The translations under genes and the position numbers were made by a program. From Paraburkholderia fungorum (lineage in GTDB: Bacteria; Pseudomonadota; Gammaproteobacteria; Burkholderiales; Burkholderiaceae), in the NCBI RefSeq assembly GCF_900099835.1, contig NZ_FNKP01000001.1, forward strand, positions 1,984,001-2,048,000: DNA of 64,000 nucleotides, given 5' to 3'. How positions within the stretch are numbered: position 1 is the stretch's first letter; every line of letters begins with the position of its first letter. The notes under the pieces were generated by a model. That model saw nothing but the letters and a program-made list of their open reading frames with translations, did no database searches and had not been told where the DNA came from. This document shows positions 1 through 9,827 of the stretch, one piece after another.

Positions 1-234
1 GGGTTACCTGGCGGCGCGAGCGCTGCGTGCGCGTCGGCACGTCGTGCGCGCGAAGTTGAACTTCGGCTCGTGCTACACAGTGCGGATTGAGTGGGCTGCG
101 GGTGGCTGCGCGTGATGGCAACCAGGTGACTAATAACGGGCGATTGCCTCACAAAAGCAATGCTCGGCTGGTCCGCGAAAAGTGCTGAATACTAGCGCGA
201 GGAGAGTCGTTGTCACTAGCGTGAGACACGATCC
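1..234. other. Intergenic left edge, no gene seen
   Basis: No convincing coding region is visible here. The one structured element is a perfect 7-bp inverted repeat around a single base, CGAAGTTGAACTTCG, at 51-65. It resembles a compact protein-binding palindrome, but its gene context lies outside the window. The short reading frames here lack ribosome-binding sites and overlap the end of the MarR gene. Confidence 0.4.
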
Positions 235-693
235 TCACTCCTGCCGCGCCGACATCGCCGCTATGATCCTGTCGAGCGCGTTCCCGAACGCGGCCCTTTC
301 CTGTTCGTCGAGGCAATCGAACATATCGCCGTTCCATTTTCGCGCAATCGGCATGACCTTCCGATAAAGCGCCCGGCCTTCCGCTGTGAGCGAGACCAGC
401 ACCACCCGTCCGTCTTCCTCACTCTGCTGACGCTGAACCAGTCCTTGCTGGATCAGCGCTTCCGCCGCGCGGCTCGCCTGACTTTTGTCGAGATTAGCGT
501 GTCTCGCCAACTCCATGATCGAGAACGGTCCGAACGATCCTACCGACGCAATCACCCGCGCCTCGGGCAAGGTCACGCCGAGTTTCCCTTGATAGCGCTC
601 ACTGATGCCACGCTCCGCAAGTTTGTTCAGCACGTGCAGACGGTAGGTGAGGAGCTGCTCAAGCCCAGCTTTAACGGAGTCCTTCATGGTCAT
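235..693 (-). CDS. MarR-family transcriptional regulator
   Basis: Predicted cytoplasmic winged-helix DNA-binding protein of 152 residues, the usual size for MarR proteins. The pattern is a helical N-terminus (LEQLLTYRLHVLNKL), a recognition-helix region (ANLDKSQASRAAEALIQQGLV) and a beta-wing with the family-typical acidic DGR (EEDGRVVLVSLTAEG), followed by a C-terminal dimerisation helix. I chose the start at 693 because residues coded upstream of it look unrelated; 687 is equally possible. It lies 57 bp downstream of the glycerate kinase on the same strand, so the two may be co-transcribed and the regulator may respond to a related metabolite. The ligand is unknown. The MarR call is firm and the link to glycerate is inference. 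Confidence 0.85.
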   Translation of the reverse strand: MTMKDSVKAGLEQLLTYRLHVLNKLAERGISERYQGKLGVTLPEARVIASVGSFGPFSIMELARHANLDKSQASRAAEALIQQGLVQRQQSEEDGRVVLVSLTAEGRALYRKVMPIARKWNGDMFDCLDEQERAAFGNALDRIIAAMSARQE

Positions 694-750
694 CCCGTGA
701 TGAGTGGAGCGGTCGTGGCGCTGTGATTGTTGCCGCAACCGCCCTGCGGG

Positions 751-1920
751 TCAACGCGCGCCGGGGGCGGAGTCTGGTGTCGCCCCATACCTGAGGCGCG
801 TCAGTTGTTCCGCCTCGTTGGCAAGCAGACGTGCCGCGTCGCGAATCGCGACATCGAGCGTAATCGGGCCCGGCGCGGGCGAAAAGCATCCGCTGAAATA
901 TTCGGAAAGACGCGGCAATGCGGCTGAATCCACTGCGCCGGAAAGTAACGTGGCCGGCACACCGGCTGCCTGCGCGTGACGGCAAGCGATGAACGGCGCC
1001 TTGCCGTGCAGCGTTTGCACGTCCGAGCGGCCTTCACCCGTGATCAGCCAGTTCGCGCCTTCGAGCGCCGCGTCGAGGCCGATCTGCCGGGCGACTGTTT
1101 CCGCGCCGGGTTCGAATTTCGCGCCGAGCATATGCAGCGCAAATCCGAGGCCGCCCGCCGCGCCCGCACCGGCCTCGTCGCGCGCCTTGCGCCCGAGTGC
1201 TGCTTCGAGCAGATCGGCAAAGCGGGCGAGGGCTGCGTCGATCGACGCGATCTGTTCCGGCTTGACTCCCTTTTGCGGACCAAATACCGCGGTTGCGCCG
1301 TGATCGCCGGTCAGCGGGTTATCCACGTCGGACATGCCGATAAATTGTGTGTCCGCGAGGCGGGCGTCCAGTTGGGAAACATCGAGACGCGCGACGCGCG
1401 CAAGCTGCTCAGGCGTGCCGTCGAGTTCGTTACCCTGCGCGTCGAACAGTTTCAGGCCGAGGCCGGCCAGTAAGCCGGCGCCGCCGTCATTAGTGCTGCT
1501 GCCGCCCAGCGCGACGAAAAACCGCCGCACGCCGGCGTCCAGCAGCGCGCGTATCGCTTCGCCCATGCCGCGAGTGCTGCGTGCTTCGACCGGCACGCCC
1601 ATGCCCACCGCGTCCGTAATGCCAACGATTTCCGCTGTTTCGATAATCGCACTGCCGTCGGCGAGCAGCGCAGTCTGGGCTTCGCGCAATGGGCCGGCCG
1701 CGCCGCGCACGCTCAGCTTGCGTCGCTCGCCGCCGCTCGTGAGCATCGCGTCGAGCGTGCCTTCGCCGCCGTCGGCCATCGGGCAAATGCGCACGCTGGC
1801 ATCGGGCCGCGCGCGCTGAATGCCAGACGCGATCGCCTGCGCGACCTGTTCCGCGCTGAGCGAGCCTTTGAAGGAGTCGGGAGCAATGACGACGACAGGC
1901 GAGGACGACGAATTCGGCAT
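751..1920 (-). CDS. Glycerate kinase (GarK/GlxK family)
   Basis: Phosphorylates D-glycerate with ATP, giving 2-phosphoglycerate in the GarK/GlxK family, and so feeds glyoxylate, glucarate or hydroxypyruvate carbon into glycolysis. The 389-residue length fits this family (about 380). Family motifs are visible: PDSFKGS at residues 14-20, MADGGEGT at 48-55 and the glycine-rich GGSSTNDGGAG at 139-149. The start at 1920 is the first methionine and places PDSFKGS at its usual distance from the N-terminus. The MarR gene follows 57 bp downstream. No glyoxylate carboligase or tartronate semialdehyde reductase gene is in the window, so the upstream pathway cannot be read from context. Confidence 0.93.
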   Translation of the reverse strand: MPNSSSSPVVVIAPDSFKGSLSAEQVAQAIASGIQRARPDASVRICPMADGGEGTLDAMLTSGGERRKLSVRGAAGPLREAQTALLADGSAIIETAEIVGITDAVGMGVPVEARSTRGMGEAIRALLDAGVRRFFVALGGSSTNDGGAGLLAGLGLKLFDAQGNELDGTPEQLARVARLDVSQLDARLADTQFIGMSDVDNPLTGDHGATAVFGPQKGVKPEQIASIDAALARFADLLEAALGRKARDEAGAGAAGGLGFALHMLGAKFEPGAETVARQIGLDAALEGANWLITGEGRSDVQTLHGKAPFIACRHAQAAGVPATLLSGAVDSAALPRLSEYFSGCFSPAPGPITLDVAIRDAARLLANEAEQLTRLRYGATPDSAPGAR

Positions 1921-2540
1921 GGTGTCTCTGGATAGTTGGAATTGTTTCGCGGGATGCTGGGGCAGTCGGAACAGATCAGAAAGCGATGCAGCCCAAGCTC
2001 GTTCATTAGCTTATCAGCATGGGCGCGCGGACTGAATATGTCGAACGGCATAGCCGGAATCGTCCGCTGGAGCGTGCTAGCCGACAGGCGCTGTTCTGTG
2101 GCGGCGGTAAACGGGGATCTAGCGCAACGTGAAGGCGGACGGGGCTGGAGGCGCGGCCGTAATGGATATCGTCGCGAACGGTGGTTGCGATTGCTGTGGC
2201 TCCGGGTGCTGGGTCAACGTCGCCGCAGACAGGCGGAGACCAGGCGCAGGAGCGGCACTGGAATCAGGTGGAAACCGTGCCGAAACGGCCCGGAAAGCTA
2301 CCGGAATCTCGAGAAAAACGTCCTCATTCATCGAATCCCGGTTGGGCGCGCAAATAGTTTGCTAAAATATTCGGCTCTTTGGACCCAACCGTGCTGCCGG
2401 CGGCCTGCAAGCCCGCGGCGCAGGCGCGCAATCGATGCAAAACGACGTTAGCGAATGTAAAGAACGTTTGCACGCGACATCGACAAGCGGCACGGAGAAG
2501 ATAACTGATTCGCTCGAATAATTTTAGGACGATTGAAGCC
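1921..2540. other. 620-bp intergenic region between glxK and tig
   Basis: The region holds the divergent promoters of the glycerate kinase (minus) and trigger factor (plus). Short reading frames on both strands around 2119-2365 are rich in Pro/Ser or Arg, have no ribosome-binding site and resemble no family. No tRNA or obvious structured RNA was found. Only the tig promoter candidate is specifically supported. Confidence 0.5.
2342..2371 (+). promoter_or_regulatory. Candidate sigma-70 promoter of tig
   Basis: TTGGGC at 2342-2347 is followed, 15 bp on, by TAAAAT at 2363-2368; reading AAATAT at 2366-2371 as the -10 instead gives an 18-bp spacer. The spot is locally AT-rich in an otherwise GC-rich stretch. 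It would give a leader of roughly 165 nt for tig. Confidence 0.4.
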
Positions 2541-3887
2541 ATGGCTAACGTTGTTGAAAACCTCGGCAAGCTCGAACGCCGCGTCACGATTTCCCTGCCG
2601 AAGGATGCCGTGCAGAAGGAAGTGGATTCGCGTATCCGTCAACTCGCGAAGAACGTGCGTATGCCGGGTTTCCGGCCGGGCAAGGTGCCGCTCAAGATGG
2701 TGACGCAACAGTATTCGGGCCAGGTGGAAGCCGAAGTGCTGAGCGACAAGGTCGGCAAGGAATTTTTCGACATCAGCCGTACCGAAAACCTGCGCGTTGC
2801 AGGCCAGCCGAGCTTTGCGCCGAAGGCCGACGTCGCTGAAGGCGACTACGCATTCGACGCAACTTTCGAGGTGTACCCGGAAGTGAAGCTGGGCGATGTC
2901 GCTACGGCTGAAATCGAACGCACCACGACCACGATCAGCGAAGCGGAAATCGACCGCACGCTGGAAATCCTGCGCAAGCAACGCGTGCACTTCCACGCTC
3001 GTGGCGAAGCTGGCGATCATGGCGACGGCGGTGCCGATACGGCAGCCAAAGACGGCGATCGCGTGACGGTCGACTTCGTCGGCAAGATCGAAGGCGAAGT
3101 GTTCCAGGGCGGTAGCGCCGACGACTTCGCATTCGTGCTGGGCGAAGGCCGCATGCTGCCGGAATTCGAAAAGGCAGCGCTGGGCCTGAAGGTCGGCGAG
3201 GCTAAGGAATTCGACCTGGCGTTCCCTGAGGACTACCACGGCAAGGACGTCGCAGGTAAGACGGCGCAATTCACGATCACGATGAAGAAGATCGAGTGGC
3301 CGCACCTGCCGGAAATCGACGCTGACTTCGCGAAGTCGCTCGGTATCGAAGACGGCGATCTGACCAAGATGCGCGCCGAGATCAAAGACAATCTCGAACG
3401 CGAAGCAAAGCGCCGCACGCAAGCCATCGTCAAGAACCAGGTGATGGACGCGCTGCTGAAAATTTCCGAACTCGACGTGCCGAACGCACTGATCGAACAG
3501 GATCAGGAGCGCCTCGTCGGAATGGCGCGTCAGGATCTGGAGCAACGCGGCGTGCCCAACGCTAAAGATGCGCCGATCCCGGCTGCCATGTTCAAGGAAC
3601 AGGCTGAGCGCCGCGTCAAGCTGGGCCTCGTGCTGGCTGAGCTGGTCAAGGCTAACGAACTGCAAGCCAAGCCGGAACAGATCCGTGCTGAAGTCGACGA
3701 GTTCGCAAAAAGCTACGAAGACCCGAAGGAAGTCGTCCGCTGGTATTATTCGAACCAGCAACGTCTTGCTGAAATGGAAGCGTACGTCGTTGAAGCCAAC
3801 GTCGTCGATTTCGTTTTGGGTAAGGCGAAGGTGACGGACAAGGAAGTGAGCTTCGAAGAACTGGCAAGCGCAACGGCGCAAGCGTAA
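2541..3887 (+). CDS. tig: Trigger factor, ribosome-associated chaperone
   Basis: Peptidyl-prolyl isomerase and chaperone that binds ribosomal protein L23 at the exit tunnel and shields nascent chains. The 448 residues match the family (432 in E. coli). The ribosome-docking signature GFRPGKVP is visible near residues 43-50, within an N-terminal domain of about 110 residues. The central FKBP-type domain follows ([20 protein letters not shown] and onward), then the helical C-terminal substrate cradle. The start [13 protein letters not shown] aligns with other trigger factors. It heads the tig-clpP-clpX-lon series, a conserved order across proteobacteria that couples folding with ATP-dependent proteolysis. 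A strong terminator follows. Confidence 0.98.
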   Translation: MANVVENLGKLERRVTISLPKDAVQKEVDSRIRQLAKNVRMPGFRPGKVPLKMVTQQYSGQVEAEVLSDKVGKEFFDISRTENLRVAGQPSFAPKADVAEGDYAFDATFEVYPEVKLGDVATAEIERTTTTISEAEIDRTLEILRKQRVHFHARGEAGDHGDGGADTAAKDGDRVTVDFVGKIEGEVFQGGSADDFAFVLGEGRMLPEFEKAALGLKVGEAKEFDLAFPEDYHGKDVAGKTAQFTITMKKIEWPHLPEIDADFAKSLGIEDGDLTKMRAEIKDNLEREAKRRTQAIVKNQVMDALLKISELDVPNALIEQDQERLVGMARQDLEQRGVPNAKDAPIPAAMFKEQAERRVKLGLVLAELVKANELQAKPEQIRAEVDEFAKSYEDPKEVVRWYYSNQQRLAEMEAYVVEANVVDFVLGKAKVTDKEVSFEELASATAQA

Positions 3888-3898
3888 GCGTCGCTGCA

Positions 3899-3943
3899 AC
3901 GGCGTGCCGGCTGTCGGAGCGACGGCCCGCACGCCGTTTTTTT
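3899..3943 (+). terminator. Rho-independent terminator of tig
   Basis: A 9-bp GC-rich stem (ACGGCGTGC at 3899-3907 with GCACGCCGT at 3929-3937) is followed directly by a run of seven T. It lies 11 bp after the tig stop codon, so clpP is probably transcribed mainly from its own promoter. Confidence 0.85.
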
Positions 3944-4079
3944 GTGCTGTGAATGTGCGTTGCATTTTGCATGGCATTGCGCGTCCAGTTCGTACTGATC
4001 GCGCACTTGAATGCGGGCTCGTCGACCACACCTGTCTAGCATCGAATATTTAGAATATTTCCAGACAAGGATCCATTGC

Positions 4080-4733
4080 ATGACCTTTCGCGCTCAAATG
4101 CTGGACACGTTGACCTCCCAATCGTCGCGGGATCTCGAAGCGCAGGCGCTCGGACTGGTGCCGATCGTCGTGGAAACGAGCGGCCGGGGCGAGCGCTCGT
4201 ATGACATCTACTCGCGTCTGCTGAAGGAACGTATCGTGTTCCTCGTGGGCGAGGTGAACGATCAGACGGCTAATCTGGTTGTCGCGCAGATGCTGTTCCT
4301 GGAAAGCGAGAATCCGGACAAGGACATCAGCTTCTATATCAACAGCCCCGGCGGTTCGGTGTCGGCCGGCATGGCGATCTACGATACGATGCAGTTCATC
4401 AAGCCGGACGTTTCCACGCTGTGCATGGGTCTTGCAGCTAGCATGGGCGCGTTCCTGCTGGCGGCGGGAGCGAAGGGCAAGCGTTTTGCATTGCCGAATT
4501 CGCGAGTGATGATTCACCAACCGCTGGGCGGCGCGCGTGGTCAGGCCTCGGATATCGAAATTCAGGCTCGGGAAATTCTGTACCTGAAGGAGCGCCTGAA
4601 TAGTCTGCTCGCCCACCACACCGGCCAGCCGGTCGAGCGTATTGCCCGCGACACCGACCGCGACAATTTCATGTCCGGCGACGACGCGCAAGCTTACGGT
4701 CTGGTCGACCAGGTCGCGCACAAGCGTCCTTGA
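4080..4733 (+). CDS. clpP: ATP-dependent Clp protease proteolytic subunit
   Basis: Serine protease that forms the double-heptamer chamber receiving unfolded substrates from ClpX or ClpA. The protein has 217 residues. The catalytic triad is visible: Ser121 in GLAASMGAF, His146 in MIHQPLGG and Asp195 in TDRDNFMSG. The N-terminal ~15 residues would be the processed propeptide. I start at 4080 (MTFRAQMLD); an in-frame ATG at 4011 would add 23 residues not typical of the family. clpX lies 180 bp downstream. The gap holds an imperfect long stem-loop (about 4735-4773) without a T-tract, which may partly attenuate read-through. Confidence 0.97.
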   Translation: MTFRAQMLDTLTSQSSRDLEAQALGLVPIVVETSGRGERSYDIYSRLLKERIVFLVGEVNDQTANLVVAQMLFLESENPDKDISFYINSPGGSVSAGMAIYDTMQFIKPDVSTLCMGLAASMGAFLLAAGAKGKRFALPNSRVMIHQPLGGARGQASDIEIQAREILYLKERLNSLLAHHTGQPVERIARDTDRDNFMSGDDAQAYGLVDQVAHKRP

Positions 4734-4913
4734 TCTGGTGCGGTTTTGCCCTTAGTTGGGGCAAGGCCGCCAGATCCGTTGTGAAATAATCAAGAATCGT
4801 CCGAGCGCCTGCGGCAAACGCCGTCACCTTGGCTCAAACCCCGCCACGCCCAAACCGCGAGGCGGGGGCAAACGGCGTATCATGTAATTGAGTGTCCGGA
4901 GGCTCACACATCT

Positions 4914-6185
4914 ATGGCGGACAAGAAAGGTTCTAACAGCGAAAAGCTGTTGTATTGCTCGTTTTGCGGCAAGAGCCAGCATGAGGTCAAAAAGCTGATT
5001 GCTGGCCCGTCGGTGTTCATTTGCGATGAATGTATCGACCTGTGCAACGAAATCATCCGTGACGAGGCGGCGGGTGCGGGCATCGAGGCGGGCTTGTCCA
5101 AGTCCGATCTGCCAAGCCCGCAGGAAATTCGTGAAATTCTCGACCAGTACGTGATCGGTCAGGAACGCGCGAAGAAGATTCTTGCAGTAGCGGTGTACAA
5201 CCACTACAAACGCCTCAAGCATCTCGACAAGAAGGATGAAATCGAGCTGTCAAAGAGCAACATTCTGCTGATCGGCCCGACCGGTTCCGGCAAGACTTTG
5301 CTCGCGCAGACGCTCGCACGCCTCCTGAACGTCCCGTTTGTGATTGCTGACGCAACCACGTTGACGGAAGCCGGCTATGTCGGCGAAGACGTCGAGAACA
5401 TCATTCAGAAGTTGCTGCAGAACTGCAACTACGAAGTGGACAAGGCCCAGCGCGGTATTGTCTACATCGATGAAATCGACAAGATCAGCCGCAAGTCCGA
5501 CAACCCGTCTATCACACGTGATGTGTCGGGTGAAGGCGTGCAGCAGGCTCTGCTGAAGCTCGTCGAAGGCACGATGGCGTCAGTGCCTCCGCAGGGCGGC
5601 CGCAAGCATCCGAATCAGGACTTCATCCAGGTCGACACCACCAATATTCTGTTCATCTGCGGTGGTGCGTTCGACGGTCTGGAGAAGGTCATCGTCGACC
5701 GCACCGAAAAGACGGGTATTGGTTTCGGCGCGAGCGTGAAGAGCAAGCAGGAGCGGGACGCGGGCGAGGTGCTTCGCGAAGTGGAGCCGGAAGATCTGAT
5801 CAAGTTCGGTTTGATTCCCGAACTGATCGGCCGTCTGCCGGTGGTCGCCACGCTCGGCAAGCTCGACGAAACTGCGTTGATGAAGATCCTCGTTGAACCG
5901 AAGAACGCATTGGTGAAGCAGTACCACAAGCTGTTCAACATGGAACGCGTCGAACTGGAGATTCGTCCGGCTGCGTTGCAGGCTGTGGCGCGTAAAGCGA
6001 TCCGTCGCAAGACGGGTGCGCGTGGTTTGCGCTCCATCCTGGAACAGGCGTTGCTTGAAGTGATGTACGACCTGCCGCAAATGAAAGGCGTCAGCAAGGT
6101 CATCATCGACGACAACGTTATCGACGGCGACGGCAAACCGCTACTGATCTACGAAGACGCGCCCAAGGTCGCGGGTTCGAACTGA
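4914..6185 (+). CDS. clpX: ClpX, ATPase/unfoldase subunit of Clp protease
   Basis: AAA+ hexameric unfoldase that recognises tagged substrates and threads them into ClpP. The 423 residues match the family. The N-terminal zinc-binding domain uses Cys15, Cys18, Cys37 and Cys40. The AAA+ core shows Walker A GPTGSGKT at 121-128, pore-loop GYVG at 154-157 and Walker B IVYIDEID at 182-189. The RKH loop (GGRKHPNQ) and the ClpP-docking IGF loop (TGIGFGAS) are both intact. The start [15 protein letters not shown] matches close relatives. It is followed by a strong terminator and then lon. Confidence 0.98.
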   Translation: MADKKGSNSEKLLYCSFCGKSQHEVKKLIAGPSVFICDECIDLCNEIIRDEAAGAGIEAGLSKSDLPSPQEIREILDQYVIGQERAKKILAVAVYNHYKRLKHLDKKDEIELSKSNILLIGPTGSGKTLLAQTLARLLNVPFVIADATTLTEAGYVGEDVENIIQKLLQNCNYEVDKAQRGIVYIDEIDKISRKSDNPSITRDVSGEGVQQALLKLVEGTMASVPPQGGRKHPNQDFIQVDTTNILFICGGAFDGLEKVIVDRTEKTGIGFGASVKSKQERDAGEVLREVEPEDLIKFGLIPELIGRLPVVATLGKLDETALMKILVEPKNALVKQYHKLFNMERVELEIRPAALQAVARKAIRRKTGARGLRSILEQALLEVMYDLPQMKGVSKVIIDDNVIDGDGKPLLIYEDAPKVAGSN

Positions 6186-6203
6186 TCGGCTTTCGAGTTC
6201 TGC

Positions 6204-6243
6204 AAAAAAAGCCGTTCATGGCAACGTGAACGGCTTTTTTCGT
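6204..6243 (+). terminator. Rho-independent terminator of clpX
   Basis: A stem of AAAAAAAGCCGTTCA (6204-6218) pairs with TGAACGGCTTTTTT (6227-6240). The A- and T-tracts on both sides would allow termination from either direction. It lies 19 bp after the clpX stop. Confidence 0.9.
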
Positions 6244-6277
6244 TTATCGTGTGGTCAATGAAGCTTGTTTTCACAAT

Positions 6278-6307
6278 GGAGTCACTGAACCTTCGGAGTC
6301 ACTGAAC
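6278..6307. repeat. Direct repeat in the lon upstream region
   Basis: The 13-bp sequence GGAGTCACTGAAC occurs twice, at 6278-6290 and 6295-6307, with a 17-bp period, about 85-110 bp upstream of the lon start. It could be a regulator-binding site or a local duplication. No known factor is assigned. Confidence 0.6.
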
Positions 6308-6389
6308 TTTTCCCACACGCGGAGGCCTTGCAATAGTTTCTGCTGGCCTCACCTATCGAACGAACTGATTCCACTCATGGGGAAATGAA

Positions 6390-8813
6390 ATGTCAGGAAC
6401 CCAACTCCTCCCGCCGGAACGCATTACGCTCCCGCTGCTCCCGCTGCGTGACGTAGTCGTCTTCCCGCACATGGTGATTCCGCTCTTCGTAGGCCGCCCG
6501 AAGTCGATCAAGGCTCTCGAAGCAGCGATGGAAGGCGGCAAGCACATCATGCTCGTCGCCCAGAAAACGGCTGCGAAAGATGAGCCGACCGAAAAGGACA
6601 TGTACGAAGTAGGGTGTGTCGCCAACATCCTGCAAATGCTCAAGCTGCCCGATGGCACCGTCAAGGTGCTCGTCGAAGGCTTGCAGCGCGCGAAGACGCT
6701 TTCCATCGAAGAACAGGAAACGCAGTTCTCGTGCGAAGTCATGCCGCTCGAACCCGACCACGCCGACAGCGCTGAAACCGAAGCGTTGCGCCGCGCGATC
6801 GTGTCGCAGTTCGATCAGTATGTGAAGCTGAACAAGAAGATTCCGCCTGAGATCCTGACGTCGCTGTCGGGTATCGACGAAGCGGGTCGTCTGGCCGATA
6901 CGATCGCGGCGCATCTGCCGCTCAAGCTCGACCAGAAGCAGCACATCCTCGAAATGTTCCCGGTCATCGAGCGTCTCGAGCATCTGCTCGCGCAACTCGA
7001 AGCCGAGATCGACATCCTGCAGGTCGAAAAGCGTATCCGTGGGCGTGTCAAACGCCAGATGGAGAAGAGCCAGCGCGAGTACTACCTGAACGAACAGGTC
7101 AAGGCGATCCAGAAGGAACTCGGCGAAGGCGAAGAAGGTGCGGATCTCGAAGAACTCGAGAAGCGCATCACGGCTGCCCGCATGCCGAAGGAAGCCAAGA
7201 AGAAGGCCGACGCTGAGCTCAAAAAGCTCAAGCTGATGTCGCCGATGTCGGCTGAAGCGACGGTCGTGCGTAACTATATCGACACGCTGATCGGCTTGCC
7301 GTGGCGCAAGAAGAGCAAGGTCAACAACGACCTCTCGAATGCGGAGCGCGTGCTCGATGAGGACCACTTCGGTCTCGAGAAGGTGAAGGAACGCATTCTC
7401 GAGTATCTCGCGGTCCAACAACGTGTCGACAAGGTCAAAGCGCCGATCCTGTGCCTCGTTGGGCCTCCCGGTGTCGGTAAGACGTCGCTGGGTCAGTCGA
7501 TCGCTCGCGCTACGAACCGCAAGTTCGTGCGTATGGCGCTCGGCGGCGTGCGTGACGAAGCTGAGATTCGCGGCCATCGTCGTACGTACATTGGCTCGAT
7601 GCCCGGCAAGATTCTGCAAAGCCTGACCAAGGTCGGTGTGCGCAATCCGCTCTTCCTGCTCGACGAAGTCGACAAGATGGGCCAGGATTTCCGCGGCGAT
7701 CCGTCATCGGCTCTGCTCGAAGTGCTCGATCCGGAACAGAACCATACGTTCGCCGATCACTACGTCGAAGTCGACTTCGATCTGTCGGACGTGATGTTCG
7801 TGGCGACGTCGAACTCGCTGAACATTCCGCCGCCGCTGCTCGACCGGATGGAAGTGATCCGTCTGTCGGGTTACACGGAAGACGAGAAGGTCAGCATCGC
7901 GCAACGTTATCTTTTGCCCAAGCAAAAGAAGAACAACGGCCTCAAGGAAGGCGAGGTCGATGTAACGGAAACCGCGATCCGCGACATCATTCGTTACTAC
8001 ACGCGTGAAGCGGGTGTTCGTTCGCTCGAGCGTGAAATTTCGAAGATTTGCCGCAAGGTCGTGAAGATGCTTCTGCTGAAGAAGGCAGAAGGCGCGGTGA
8101 AGGTCGACGGCAGTAATCTCGACACGTTCCTCGGCGTGCGCAAGTACGACTTCGGTCTGGCTGCGAAGGAAAATCAGGTTGGCCAGGTCACGGGTCTCGC
8201 GTGGACGGAAGTGGGCGGCGATCTGCTGACCATCGAAGCCGCGGTGATGCCGGGTAAGGGCAATGTGATCCGCACGGGTTCGCTCGGCGACGTGATGAAG
8301 GAATCCGTCGAAGCTGCGCGCTCGGTTGTGCGTTCGCGTTCGCGTCGTCTCGGTATCAAGGACGAAGCGTTCGAGAAGCAGGACATTCACATCCACGTGC
8401 CGGAAGGCGCGACGCCGAAGGACGGTCCTTCGGCCGGTATCGCGATGACGACCGCGCTGGTGTCGGTGTTGACCGGTATTCCGGTTCGTGCCGACGTCGC
8501 GATGACGGGCGAAATCACGCTGCGTGGTGAAGTCTTGCCGATCGGCGGCCTGAAGGAAAAGCTGCTGGCTGCGCATCGCGGTGGTATCAAGCTGGTGCTG
8601 ATTCCGGAAGAAAACGTCAAGGACTTGACGGAGATTCCGGATAACGTGAAGAACGCGATCGAAATCGTGCCGGTCCGCTGGATCGACAAGGTGCTCGAAC
8701 TTGCGCTCGAACGTGTACCGCAAGCATTGCCGGAAGAAGAGGCAAAGCCTGCAACGCCCGTTGCAGCCGAGCCGGGTAAAGACGCTGGCGCAACAGAAGT
8801 TGTGAAGCACTAA
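6390..8813 (+). CDS. lon: ATP-dependent protease Lon
   Basis: Homo-oligomeric AAA+ serine protease that degrades damaged and short-lived regulatory proteins. The 807 residues fit LonA. The N-terminal substrate-binding LON domain ([23 protein letters not shown]) is followed by a coiled-coil region, then the AAA+ module with Walker A GPPGVGKT at 358-365. The protease domain shows the nucleophile Ser681 in DGPSAG and the catalytic lysine in GGLKEK at 719-724, spaced as in E. coli Lon. The Ala/Glu-rich C-terminal tail of about 30 residues is a normal variable extension. It lies between terminators, which suggests a monocistronic transcript. A classic sigma-32 promoter was not clearly identifiable upstream. 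Confidence 0.98.
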   Translation: MSGTQLLPPERITLPLLPLRDVVVFPHMVIPLFVGRPKSIKALEAAMEGGKHIMLVAQKTAAKDEPTEKDMYEVGCVANILQMLKLPDGTVKVLVEGLQRAKTLSIEEQETQFSCEVMPLEPDHADSAETEALRRAIVSQFDQYVKLNKKIPPEILTSLSGIDEAGRLADTIAAHLPLKLDQKQHILEMFPVIERLEHLLAQLEAEIDILQVEKRIRGRVKRQMEKSQREYYLNEQVKAIQKELGEGEEGADLEELEKRITAARMPKEAKKKADAELKKLKLMSPMSAEATVVRNYIDTLIGLPWRKKSKVNNDLSNAERVLDEDHFGLEKVKERILEYLAVQQRVDKVKAPILCLVGPPGVGKTSLGQSIARATNRKFVRMALGGVRDEAEIRGHRRTYIGSMPGKILQSLTKVGVRNPLFLLDEVDKMGQDFRGDPSSALLEVLDPEQNHTFADHYVEVDFDLSDVMFVATSNSLNIPPPLLDRMEVIRLSGYTEDEKVSIAQRYLLPKQKKNNGLKEGEVDVTETAIRDIIRYYTREAGVRSLEREISKICRKVVKMLLLKKAEGAVKVDGSNLDTFLGVRKYDFGLAAKENQVGQVTGLAWTEVGGDLLTIEAAVMPGKGNVIRTGSLGDVMKESVEAARSVVRSRSRRLGIKDEAFEKQDIHIHVPEGATPKDGPSAGIAMTTALVSVLTGIPVRADVAMTGEITLRGEVLPIGGLKEKLLAAHRGGIKLVLIPEENVKDLTEIPDNVKNAIEIVPVRWIDKVLELALERVPQALPEEEAKPATPVAAEPGKDAGATEVVKH

Positions 8814-8843
8814 AGCAGCTGGCAACCTGGTTGCTTGCTGGAC

Positions 8844-8876
8844 AAAAAACCCGCGGTTACGGCCGCGGGTTTTTTA
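8844..8876 (+). terminator. Rho-independent terminator of lon
   Basis: AAAAAACCCGCGG pairs with the segment CCGCGGGTTTTTT around a short loop, followed by more T. It begins 30 bp after the lon stop codon. The stem is very GC-rich and the T-run is strong. Confidence 0.9.
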
Positions 8877-9024
8877 TTGTCTGGACGCATCGCGTGATGA
8901 ACGCGCGTACTGTCATTCCCACCTTATGGGCAAAGTGCGGAGTGCCCGCGCACGCATGGAATTGTTGCAATCTTCGGTTATAAAAAAGCGGTTTAAAAAG
9001 CCGCTGAATCAGGCTCAACCCCGC

Positions 9025-9053
9025 TTGACACAAGGGTTTCGGCCAATTCTAAT
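9025..9053 (+). promoter_or_regulatory. Sigma-70 promoter of hupB
   Basis: A perfect -35 hexamer TTGACA (9025-9030) and a -10 of TCTAAT (9048-9053) are separated by the optimal 17 bp. This is the best consensus promoter seen in the window and suits an abundant nucleoid protein. The 329-bp lon-hupB gap otherwise holds only the lon terminator and a small AT-rich stretch near 8980-9000. Confidence 0.75.
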
Positions 9054-9142
9054 GAGGCGGCTCGGCGTTACCGCCAGCCGCGTGATGATCCAGGTGCGTT
9101 AAAGCACCGTCACGATTGCCATAAACATTCTCGGGGGTAGGA

Positions 9143-9415
9143 ATGAACAAGACGGAATTGATCGATCACATTGCACAGCAAGCCGACATTTCGAAGGCGG
9201 CGGCAGGTCGTGCACTCGATGCTGTGATCGGTGGCGTCAAGGGTACGTTGAAGAAAGGCGGTTCGGTGACGTTGGTCGGTTTTGGCACGTTCGCGGTCGG
9301 CAAGCGGACGGCTCGTACGGGGCGCAATCCGCGCACCGGCGCAGCGATCAAAATCAAGGCCGCAAAAGTTCCTAAATTTAGGCCTGGCAAAGCTCTGAAG
9401 GATGCGCTAAACTAA
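9143..9415 (+). CDS. hupB: DNA-binding protein HU-beta
   Basis: Small basic nucleoid protein that binds and bends DNA without strong sequence specificity. The 90 residues equal the family length. The N-terminal helices ([26 protein letters not shown]) are followed by the beta-arm signature [30 protein letters not shown]; the stretch [12 protein letters not shown] is characteristic of HU/IHF proteins. A clear ribosome-binding site (GGGGTAGG) precedes the start. Position downstream of lon is conserved in many proteobacteria. HU rather than IHF is supported by the lon linkage and by the VGFGTF and RTGRNP motifs, though these motifs are shared. Confidence 0.97.
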   Translation: MNKTELIDHIAQQADISKAAAGRALDAVIGGVKGTLKKGGSVTLVGFGTFAVGKRTARTGRNPRTGAAIKIKAAKVPKFRPGKALKDALN

Positions 9416-9545
9416 TGGGCTTGCTGCTTGAGGAATAGCAGGTTCGCCAGAAAGAAGTGCGGCGGCCAGGTGCTAACTGAGGCGTCGAAATGTTCGGCCC
9501 GAAGCGATCAGGCAGCAATAGCAGAAGCACATGAATCGTGAAGCT

Positions 9546-9621
9546 GGGTGCTTAGCTCAGTTGGTAGAGCGGCGCCCTTACAAGGCGTAGGTCGGGAGTT
9601 CGAGCCTCTCAGCACCCACCA
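9546..9621 (+). tRNA. tRNA-Val (anticodon TAC)
   Basis: A 76-nt cloverleaf. The acceptor arm GGGTGCT (9546-9552) pairs with AGCACCC (9611-9617), followed by an encoded ACCA end. The anticodon loop is CTTACAA inside a GCGCC/GGCGT stem, and the T-loop GTTCGAG is canonical. The anticodon TAC (UAC in the RNA) reads valine GUA/GUG codons. It lies 130 bp after hupB. Confidence 0.97.
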
Positions 9622-9666
9622 GTTTCAGATTCGGTTCGAGTGTTTCAGCGCAGTGACGCAGTATAA

Positions 9667-9743
9667 GGAGTGGTAGTTCAGTCGGTTAGAATACCGGCCT
9701 GTCACGCCGGGGGTCGCGGGTTCGAGTCCCGTCCACTCCGCCA
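9667..9743 (+). tRNA. tRNA-Asp (anticodon GTC)
   Basis: A 77-nt cloverleaf. Acceptor GGAGTGG (9667-9673) pairs with CCACTCC (9733-9739), followed by GCCA. The anticodon loop CTGTCAC sits in a CCGGC/GCCGG stem, and GGTTCGAGTCC is present in the T-arm. It is 45 bp after tRNA-Val, probably on the same transcript, and ends at the terminator just downstream. Confidence 0.97.
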
Positions 9744-9752
9744 GCATCCATG

Positions 9753-9782
9753 AAAGGCGAACTCCGGTTCGCCTTTTTTTTT
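9753..9782 (+). terminator. Rho-independent terminator after the tRNA pair
   Basis: A perfect 10-bp stem AAAGGCGAAC / GTTCGCCTTT with loop TCCG runs into nine T. It starts 10 bp after the tRNA-Asp CCA end and overlaps the leader of the following PpiD-like gene. Confidence 0.9.
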
Positions 9783-9827
9783 GCCCGCTGTTGTAAGATC
9801 GGGCGTTCTGTTTTTGGCACTCCACGC

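Noticed and set aside
2119..2365. Small frames on both strands in the glxK-tig gap
   Set aside because: Low-complexity Pro/Ser or Arg composition and no ribosome-binding site.
2448..4031. 527-codon minus-strand frame opposite tig
   Set aside because: Shadow of the trigger factor gene; no family resemblance.
6327..6357. Sigma-32 promoter for lon (CTTGCAA then CACCTATC)
   Set aside because: The -35 half is acceptable but the -10 half matches poorly, so I do not annotate it.
9546..9743. tRNA genes as an integration site of a genomic island
   Set aside because: No integrase gene and no repeated tRNA 3' end nearby; the flanking genes keep the conserved lon-hupB-ppiD order.
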